63,175 nt of DNA from JAPLDP01 sp964628285 (GTDB taxonomy: Bacteria > Bacteroidota > Bacteroidia > Bacteroidales > JAGONC01): assembly GCA_964628285.1 (NCBI GenBank), contig CAZVNP010000014.1:1-63175 (forward strand), read 5' to 3'. The notes below the pieces were generated by a model. It was not told the DNA's origin. It did no database searches and saw only the letters and a program-made list of their open reading frames with translations. Position numbers and translations under genes: made by a program. How positions within the stretch are numbered: position 1 is the stretch's first letter; every line of letters starts with the position of its first letter. Shown in pieces: positions 58,066 to 63,175 of the stretch.

Positions 58066-60168
58066 CTATATCAGTATATATCCTTTTATTTTATAGATAA
58101 TCTCTTCCATGATGACTTCGGGCACACTGTCATAATAGGCAAACTCGAGCGTGGATGTGCCGCGGCCGGAGGTGATGGTTCGCAGGGTAGTCACATAACC
58201 GAACATCTCGGCCAGGGGCACATGAGCCCTGATGACCACGCTGTTGGCACGTGTGAAGACATCTTCCGTATGGCCCCGCCGCCTGTTCAGGTCGCTGGTG
58301 ATATCGCCGAGGTATATCTCAGGCGTGATGATCTCCAGTCTCATGACGGGCTCCATCAGTACCGTTTTGGCTTTCTTACAGGCGTTCCTGAAAGCCATGT
58401 TGGCGGCGATCTCGAACGACAGGGCATCGGAATCGACGGGATGGACAGCGCCGTCAAGAAGACGCACCTTCAGGTTATACATGGGAAAGCCCAGGATGAC
58501 ACCGTTGTTCATGGCGGTCCTGAAGCCTTTCTCGACGGCAGGGATGAATTCCTTGGGTATGACGCCTCCTTTGGTGTCATTAATAAATTGCAGACCCTTC
58601 ACGTTTTTATCACCCGGACCCACCTCCACCAGAATATCGGCGAACTTGCCGCGGCCACCGCTTTGTCTCTTGTAGACTTCGTGGTGTTCGACGGTGGTGA
58701 CGAGAGCCTCTTTGTAAGCTACCTGGGGTTGTCCTTTGTTGCATGCGATGTTGAACTCACGCTGCAGCCGGTCTAACAGCACCTCGATGTGGAGCTCGCC
58801 CATGCCGCTGATGATGGTCTGGCCCGTCTCGTCATCCACCTTGACGGTAAAGGTGGGATCTTCCTCCGCCAGCTTGTGCAGGGCTATGTCCAGCTTATCC
58901 ACATCTTCCTGTGTCTTGGGTTCGACGGCCACACGTATCACCGGTTCCGGGAACTTGATTGATTCGAGCGTGATGGGATGTTTTGGATCGCAGAGCGTGT
59001 CACCGGTATGGATATGTTTGAATCCCACGGCCACGGCGATATCCCCTGCTTCCACCCGCTGCAACGGCTTCTGCTTGTTGGCATGCATCTGCAGCAGACG
59101 TGAGATGCGTTCCTTCTGGTTGGTACTGGTGTTCAAAACGGTTGTGCCTGCATCCAGCGCACCTGCGTAAACACGGAAGAAAGCAATGCGCCCGACAAAA
59201 GGATCGGTGGCTATCTTAAAGGCCAAGGCCGTGAAGGGTTCCGTTTCATCGGAATATCTGGTTTCTTCTTTACCTGTGAAGGGATTGAGGCCTTTGACGG
59301 GAGGAACATCGGTGGGACAGGGCAGGTAGCGCACGATGGCATCGAGGAGGTTCTGTATGCCTTTGTTACGGAAAGCGGCTCCGCATAAGACGGGAGTGAA
59401 ATGCAAGGACAGGGTGCCTTTACGGATGGCGGCATGGATGTCCTGCTCGGAAATTGTGTCAGGATTGTCAACATATTTGGCGAAGAGATCGTCATTGTCT
59501 TCGGCCAGCCGCTCCACCATCCTGTTCCTGTACTCCTCCACCTCTTTCTTCATATCACCGGGAATGGGCACCTCGAAGTAATTGACCCCGAGTGATTGTT
59601 CATCCCATTGAAAGGCTCGGCGGCGGATCAGGTCGACAACGCCGGTGAAAGTCTCTTCCATACCCAGGGGCAGTTGTATGGGCAGGGGATCGGTGCCCAG
59701 TTTTTCCTTGATCTGGTCGACGGTGTTCATGAAGTCGGCCCCGGCGCGGTCCATCTTATTGACGAAGCTCAGCCGCGGCACGTGGTACCTGTCGGCCTGT
59801 TTCCAGACCGTCTCCGACTGGGGCTCCACGCCATTCACGCCGTCGAAGATGGCGATAGCGCCGTCGAGGACCCGGAGGGAGCGTTCCACCTCCACGGTGA
59901 AATCGACGTGGCCGGGGGTGTCGATGATGTTGATGCGGTGGGCCTTGCCATCGGCCTCCCAGAAAACGGTAGTGGCGGCGGAAGTGATGGTGATGCCGCG
60001 TTCCTGCTCCTGCACCATCCAGTCCATGGTGGCCGTTCCTTCATGCACCTCGCCCATGCGGTAATTAATGCCGGTATAGTACAGTATGCGCTCCGTCGTC
60101 GTGGTCTTGCCCGCGTCGATGTGAGCCATGATGCCGATGTTCCGTATGTATTTGAGCCGTTCGGACAT
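58066..60168 (-). CDS. fusA: Elongation factor G
   Basis: 700 residues: GTP-binding motifs AHIDAGKTTTTERILYYTG, DTPGHVDFTVEVERSL and NKMD, followed by domains II-V (ending FGYVTTLRTITSGRGTSTLEFAYYD). It drives translocation. Followed directly by rpsJ; tuf is not present between them. Confidence 0.98.
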   Translation of the reverse strand: MSERLKYIRNIGIMAHIDAGKTTTTERILYYTGINYRMGEVHEGTATMDWMVQEQERGITITSAATTVFWEADGKAHRINIIDTPGHVDFTVEVERSLRVLDGAIAIFDGVNGVEPQSETVWKQADRYHVPRLSFVNKMDRAGADFMNTVDQIKEKLGTDPLPIQLPLGMEETFTGVVDLIRRRAFQWDEQSLGVNYFEVPIPGDMKKEVEEYRNRMVERLAEDNDDLFAKYVDNPDTISEQDIHAAIRKGTLSLHFTPVLCGAAFRNKGIQNLLDAIVRYLPCPTDVPPVKGLNPFTGKEETRYSDETEPFTALAFKIATDPFVGRIAFFRVYAGALDAGTTVLNTSTNQKERISRLLQMHANKQKPLQRVEAGDIAVAVGFKHIHTGDTLCDPKHPITLESIKFPEPVIRVAVEPKTQEDVDKLDIALHKLAEEDPTFTVKVDDETGQTIISGMGELHIEVLLDRLQREFNIACNKGQPQVAYKEALVTTVEHHEVYKRQSGGRGKFADILVEVGPGDKNVKGLQFINDTKGGVIPKEFIPAVEKGFRTAMNNGVILGFPMYNLKVRLLDGAVHPVDSDALSFEIAANMAFRNACKKAKTVLMEPVMRLEIITPEIYLGDITSDLNRRRGHTEDVFTRANSVVIRAHVPLAEMFGYVTTLRTITSGRGTSTLEFAYYDSVPEVIMEEIIYKIKGYILI

Positions 60169-60193
60169 AGTAGTATACCGTATTCCTGTTGTT

Positions 60194-60667
60194 TTATCGA
60201 TAAAACCTGAAATGGGAGAAAGCTTTGTTGGCTTCGGCCATCCGGTGTGTGTCTTCTTTTTTCTTGAAAGCGGCGCCTTCTTCCTTATAGGCCGCCATGA
60301 TCTCGCCTGCCAGTTTCTCCTGCATCGACATCTCGTGGCGTGCGCGGGCGAACTTGATCAGGTTCTTCATGCCTATCGACAGCTTCCTCGAGGGCCTGAT
60401 CTCGGAGGGTATCTGAAAAGTGGCCCCGCCGATGCGGCGGCTGCGAACCTCCACCGACGGCGTGACGTTGGCCAGCGCTTTCTTCCATACCTCCAGGCCG
60501 TCTTCCTTGGTACGCTCGCTCACAATGTCGATGGCATCATAAAAGATCTGAAAAGCGACGCTTTTCTTACCCTGGAGTACGATGTTGCCGACGAATTTGG
60601 TCACCAGCGTGTCGTTATACTTTGGATCCGCTGCCGTTATTTTTTTTCTTGGCTTTGCTTTTCTCAT
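60194..60667 (-). CDS. rpsG: 30S ribosomal protein S7
   Basis: 157 residues: RRIGGATFQIPSEIRPSRKLSIGMKNLIKFAR and ARHEMSMQEKLAGEIMAAYKEEGAAFKKKEDTHRMAEANKAFSHFRF. Nucleates the 30S head; represses the str operon in E. coli. Confidence 0.98.
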   Translation of the reverse strand: MRKAKPRKKITAADPKYNDTLVTKFVGNIVLQGKKSVAFQIFYDAIDIVSERTKEDGLEVWKKALANVTPSVEVRSRRIGGATFQIPSEIRPSRKLSIGMKNLIKFARARHEMSMQEKLAGEIMAAYKEEGAAFKKKEDTHRMAEANKAFSHFRFYR

Positions 60668-60726
60668 ATTAACGAACTTATATTTTTTTTCTTGTAAATA
60701 TCATTTTGCGTGAGCACATCAAAACA

Positions 60727-60788
60727 CCCTCATCCTCTCGCTCTCCCTCTTCCAACTGACGACTGACGACTGACGACTGATGACTACC
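60727..60788 (-). repeat. Composite repeat with CAGTCGT heptamers between rpsL and rpsG
   Basis: 60754-60788 is five 7-bp units (AACTGAC, GACTGAC, GACTGAC, GACTGAT, GACTACC), that is CAGTCGT steps on the minus strand. It is preceded at 60727-60750 by the pyrimidine tract CCTCATCCTCTCGCTCTCCC. The array touches the rpsL stop codon (60790-60788). It matches the right arm of the ATPase unit. Confidence 0.85.
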
Positions 60789-61165
60789 TACTTCTTCTTC
60801 GGCCTCTTCGCCCCATACTTTGACCGCCGCTGTGCCCGGCCTTCCACGCCCGAGGTGTCAAGAGCGCCACGGATGATGTGGTACCTCACGCCCGGCAGGT
60901 CCTTCACCCTGCCGCCCCTGATCATGACGATGGAGTGCTCTTGCAGGTTATGGCCTTCACCAGGGATGTAAGCGGTGACCTCCGTACCGTTGGTGAGCCG
61001 CACACGCGCCACCTTGCGCATGGCCGAGTTGGGCTTCTTGGGCGTGGTGGTGTAAACCCTCGTACAGACACCCCTGCGCTGCGGACATGAATCCAGCGCC
61101 GGCGATTTGCTCTTGTATGTTAACTTCTTCCTTCCCTTGCGGACTAATTGTTGAATCGTTGGCAT
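60788..61165 (-). CDS. rpsL: 30S ribosomal protein S12
   Basis: 125 residues: MPTIQQLVRKGRKKLTYKSKSPAL, RRGVCTRVYTTTPKKPNSAMRKVARVRLTNG, GEGHNLQEHSIVMIRGGRVKDLPGVRYH. Lysines at the usual streptomycin positions (TPKKPNS and RVKDLPGV) are present, so a streptomycin-sensitive form is predicted. First gene of the superoperon. Confidence 0.98.
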   Translation of the reverse strand: MPTIQQLVRKGRKKLTYKSKSPALDSCPQRRGVCTRVYTTTPKKPNSAMRKVARVRLTNGTEVTAYIPGEGHNLQEHSIVMIRGGRVKDLPGVRYHIIRGALDTSGVEGRAQRRSKYGAKRPKKK

Positions 61166-61211
61166 ATCAACACATTGTTTATTATTACTCTGGTTTTTTA
61201 AAAAATAACTG

Positions 61212-61240
61212 CAAAAGTAGCAATTTTTTCAATTGTCCAA
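61212..61240 (-). promoter_or_regulatory. Proximal promoter of the ribosomal superoperon
   Basis: On the minus strand TTG (61240-61238), an 18-bp spacer and TACTTTTG (61219-61212). The -7 box is perfect. Start near 61205 leaves a 40-nt leader to rpsL. Confidence 0.55.
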
Positions 61241-61267
61241 GTAAAATGAAGGAAAGACAGATTTTTG

Positions 61268-61416
61268 GTAAGACTGACATACCGGCGTTTGAAACAGGTG
61301 TTCCGGCCGGCTGAAACCTATAGTTGTCTTACTTTATCAGGTTTCCTTTTTTTACTTTAATTTCCTCAAGCGCTGCCTCAAAGAGGCGCCTTTCGTTTTT
61401 AGTGGGTGCAAAGGTA
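61268..61416 (-). promoter_or_regulatory. Distal promoter and structured leader of rpsL
   Basis: TACCTTTG (61416-61409, minus strand) is a perfect -7 box. The transcript would then carry GCCTC-TTT-GAGGC (61387-61375). Two interleaved 7-bp pairings follow: 61345-61339 with 61319-61313 (GAAACCT/AGGTTTC), and 61332-61326 with 61274-61268 (GTAAGAC/GTCTTAC). The interleaving is the topology of a pseudoknot. Confidence 0.45.
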
Positions 61417-61504
61417 CAACTTTTTTTTAGAAAAAAAATTTTGGATATTATTTTAGTGATATATAAGGGAGGTTTTGACGTAAAATCCTGAAATTAGCAA
61501 ATGG

Positions 61505-61528
61505 TTATATTGTTTTATTGTTATATTG
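61505..61528 (+). repeat. Octamer array TTATATTG type
   Basis: TTATATTG, TTTTATTG, TTATATTG: the same octamer family as 29047-29078, followed by TTGGGATG. Confidence 0.6.
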
Positions 61529-61641
61529 TTGGGATGAAATGTCAAACTATTAGCGGAATATAATTAAAGGTCGGCAGGCGAAACTACCCCGCAGGCGGAG
61601 TTGAGTCCCGATGAGACCCGCTTGTGGCGGGACGAAATCTG

Positions 61642-61689
61642 GATCGGCAGGTCTTCGGGTCTTCAGGTTTAAGGGTATTCGGGTCAACT
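61642..61689 (+). repeat. Octamer array GGTCTTCA type
   Basis: Six 8-bp units: GATCGGCA, GGTCTTCG, GGTCTTCA, GGTTTAAG, GGTATTCG, GGTCAACT. The family is shared with 4403-4434 and 9093-9132. Just upstream, AGTCCCG...CGGGAC (about 61603-61632) can form a hairpin. Confidence 0.75.
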
Positions 61690-61734
61690 CTATTCAGGCA
61701 CCAACAAATCATATATTTGTTATGAGGATCAAAT

Positions 61735-61896
61735 AAGGTGAACAGACACTATAAAAAGGAAAAAAACGAGGGGATGGTCAAGCACACCAGCGCAGGGTGA
61801 TCAATTTAGTCGGCATATTCAACAAGGTGAACAGATATAATAAAAATGAGTGGCTGGTTATACATACCGGCGCGGGGCGATTAATTTAAACCAGCA
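61735..61896 (+). repeat. Degenerate tandem duplication, 89-bp period
   Basis: AAGGTGAACAGA starts at 61735 and again at 61824. Both copies continue through ACACACCAGCGC or ATACCGGCGC, and TGATCAATTTA or CGATTAATTTA. The copies differ by small indels. No open frame spans them. A hairpin AACAAAT / ATTTGTT lies just upstream (61703-61721). Confidence 0.65.
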
Positions 61897-61993
61897 CCGA
61901 CTTATTAATTTGGCCAATATATATACAGCTGATTTGACATATGATTTTTTTAGTTCTCGAATGTAATGTTAATAAAATTATTTTATATTTTTA

Positions 61994-62024
61994 TTGCTTT
62001 TTTAATATTTATATTTTATCTTTA
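61994..62024 (+). promoter_or_regulatory. Promoter for the T9SS gene at 62225
   Basis: TTG (61994-61996), 20-bp spacer, TATCTTTA (62017-62024), one mismatch from consensus. Start near 62031 gives a leader of about 195 nt containing a 15-codon ORF and a hairpin. Confidence 0.4.
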
Positions 62025-62097
62025 GACTAATAAATCAGAAAGAAGTATTTTATTCCACCCAATGAATTGAAAACATGTTAGTTAATTAAATTTTAAT

Positions 62098-62163
62098 ATG
62101 ATACATATGAGTGCTGTGTTTCATAAATTAAAGATGATGAAGTAATTTTACTTCATCATCTTT
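62098..62163 (+). promoter_or_regulatory. Mini-ORF and terminator-like hairpin in the leader
   Basis: ATG 62098 encodes 15 residues (MIHMSAVFHKLKMMK) ending at TAA 62143-62145. The last codons lie in the 5' arm of a perfect inverted repeat, AAAGATGATGAAGTAA / TTACTTCATCATCTTT (62130-62145 and 62148-62163), followed by T-rich DNA. It could be a terminator for an upstream transcript or an attenuator. Confidence 0.45.
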
Positions 62164-62224
62164 TATATAGAGATAATTAGTTATTTACAATATAATTGGC
62201 GTTGTTAACTTAAAATTAATCAAA

Positions 62225-63175
62225 ATGAAAAAAAATATGCATTTACTTGAATCAATTATTTTTTTATATATGGCTTTTAGTATTTTATCACCAAAAATTC
62301 TTTCGGGACAAGAAATACAACCATACCAACCAATGGCCCTTGAAGGAGCACATTGGACTATTGCTTTATGGGATAATAATAATCCTCCTTGGGCACAGTA
62401 TGATCTATACCAATACGTGATTCGTGGTGATTCTCTTTATAATGAAATATTGTATAAAAAAGTGTATTACAGAGAAATGAATGATTCATCAGGAGTTATT
62501 ATTAGTGAAAACTTAGGCGGATTAATGCGTGATGATACAATAAATCGGAAAGTATATACTATAAATTTTGGTCCCTTAAAATCATACGACTGCCCTACCA
62601 ATGAAGAATTTTTATTATATGATTTTTCTCTTGAAGAAGGAGATACAGCTAATTTTTGTACTATTGTATATCCAGATTGGTATGTTATATATATAAATTA
62701 TTATAATGAATACGGAAAAGTTAGAAAACACATAAAGGGGTCCTATTTTGATGATTTTTTAATAGAAGGAATAGGTTCAAATTATGGTGTTTTTGAATGG
62801 GGAATGGGTTCAAAAAACTCAATTCAAAATAGTAGAGGTTGGGAATATTTTCTTTCAGATTATTGTCTGGGCACAGATCAAGATTGTGATTGTAAGTTCG
62901 TTGGAATAAATGATGAACAAAAAAATCCCAGTTTTAGTATTTATCCAAATCCTTTATATAGGAATATTTTATATCTTAAGTCTTCTTTTCCTATTAATGA
63001 AGAAATTGAAGTCCATTTTTACGATTTAGCGGGAAAAGAGATATTTAGGACAAATTATAGAAATTTTGGTACATCACAATCAATCGAGTTACCATCTTCA
63101 GTATTGAACAATACTTCTGTTATATTTTTAATCATAAGATCATTAGATATGTCCATATCAAAAAAAATAATTATT
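62225..63175 (+). CDS. Secreted T9SS protein, 3' end cut by the window
   Basis: The frame is open from ATG 62225 to the window edge (317 codons). A signal peptide (LLESIIFLYMAFSILSPKILSGQ) is followed by a domain with EGAHWTIALWDNN, YVIRGDSLYNEILYKKVYYRE and LEEGDTANF. Such sequences recur in Bacteroidota surface proteins of unknown function. From about residue 240 (FSIYPNPLYRNILYL) it enters a type A T9SS sorting domain; the final KKIII shows that only a few residues are missing. It is very AT-rich, unlike the ribosomal core. Confidence 0.8.
   Translation, partial: MKKNMHLLESIIFLYMAFSILSPKILSGQEIQPYQPMALEGAHWTIALWDNNNPPWAQYDLYQYVIRGDSLYNEILYKKVYYREMNDSSGVIISENLGGLMRDDTINRKVYTINFGPLKSYDCPTNEEFLLYDFSLEEGDTANFCTIVYPDWYVIYINYYNEYGKVRKHIKGSYFDDFLIEGIGSNYGVFEWGMGSKNSIQNSRGWEYFLSDYCLGTDQDCDCKFVGINDEQKNPSFSIYPNPLYRNILYLKSSFPINEEIEVHFYDLAGKEIFRTNYRNFGTSQSIELPSSVLNNTSVIFLIIRSLDMSISKKIII

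Noticed and set aside
61375..61430. Possible short peptide gene in the rpsL leader
   Set aside because: The frame looks protein-like (RRLFEAALEEIK) but has no start codon after the preceding stop and coincides with the leader hairpin.
1..63175. Insertion sequences, rRNA genes or a replication origin
   Set aside because: No transposase reading frame, no 16S/23S/5S sequence and no dnaA-box cluster were seen. The only RNA gene found is tRNA-Val.

Overview
The window is a 63-kb piece of a Bacteroidota chromosome, most likely a Bacteroidales-like lineage and most likely from a draft or metagenome assembly. The evidence is: secreted proteins with C-terminal type IX secretion (T9SS) sorting domains; promoters of the phylum type (TTTG or TTG at -33, TAnnTTTG at -7); no consistent Shine-Dalgarno sequences; the Bacteroidota order of the str/S10/spc/alpha ribosomal genes without tuf or adk; and a 100-N scaffold gap at 18929-19028.

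Layout. (1) 1-4.3 kb is AT-rich accessory DNA: a SIR2-like gene fragment, a ClpP-fold 'serine dehydrogenase proteinase' relative, a VapBC-type pair whose toxin lacks its first catalytic Asp, a T9SS protein and an HNH nuclease. (2) 4.4-9.1 kb holds an AAA+/DUF4143 ATPase bounded by about 85-bp inverted repeats, an aconitase, and a FISUMP lipoprotein-like gene bounded by a second inverted repeat. (3) 9.2-19 kb holds tRNA-Val(CAC), a T9SS protein, two tandem polytopic membrane paralogues, an outer-membrane barrel, a metallophosphoesterase and two lipoproteins. (4) 19.2-27.2 kb is a minus-strand run: xseA-xseB, a molybdopterin-fold protein, and an MFP-RND-TolC efflux set. (5) 27.3-33 kb is plus-strand: M2 peptidase, RRM protein, EEP-family protein, a membrane protein and a CHAD protein. 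(6) 33.2-42.7 kb is minus-strand housekeeping: comEC, two TPR proteins, lpxB, surE, maf, a KdsC-like phosphatase, a DUF2520 protein and eno. (7) 42.7-61.2 kb is one ribosomal superoperon, rpsL to rplQ, with secY, map, infA and rpoA inside and a clear intrinsic terminator at its end. (8) 61.2-63.2 kb is its structured leader, repeats, and an AT-rich T9SS gene that runs off the window.

The most unusual signal is between genes. At least twelve intergenic spots carry short arrays with a strict 7- or 8-bp period, such as CAGTCGT, TCTTCAG, AACCTGT, CGCCACT, GTTACTTC, CAATCGTT and GGTCTTCA. Most begin within about 20 bp of a stop codon. Several are inverted pairs, one lies inside the rpsL-rpsG gap, one encodes the last residues of aconitase, and one abuts a gene-deletion scar. 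They resemble in form the short tandemly repeated repetitive sequences of cyanobacteria, but I know of no description for this phylum. The gaps also hold four decayed gene remnants not visible as ORFs of normal size: SIR2-like, winged-helix regulator, PLP aminotransferase with an internal deletion, and DUF302. Together these suggest active gene loss and repeat turnover around a stable core.
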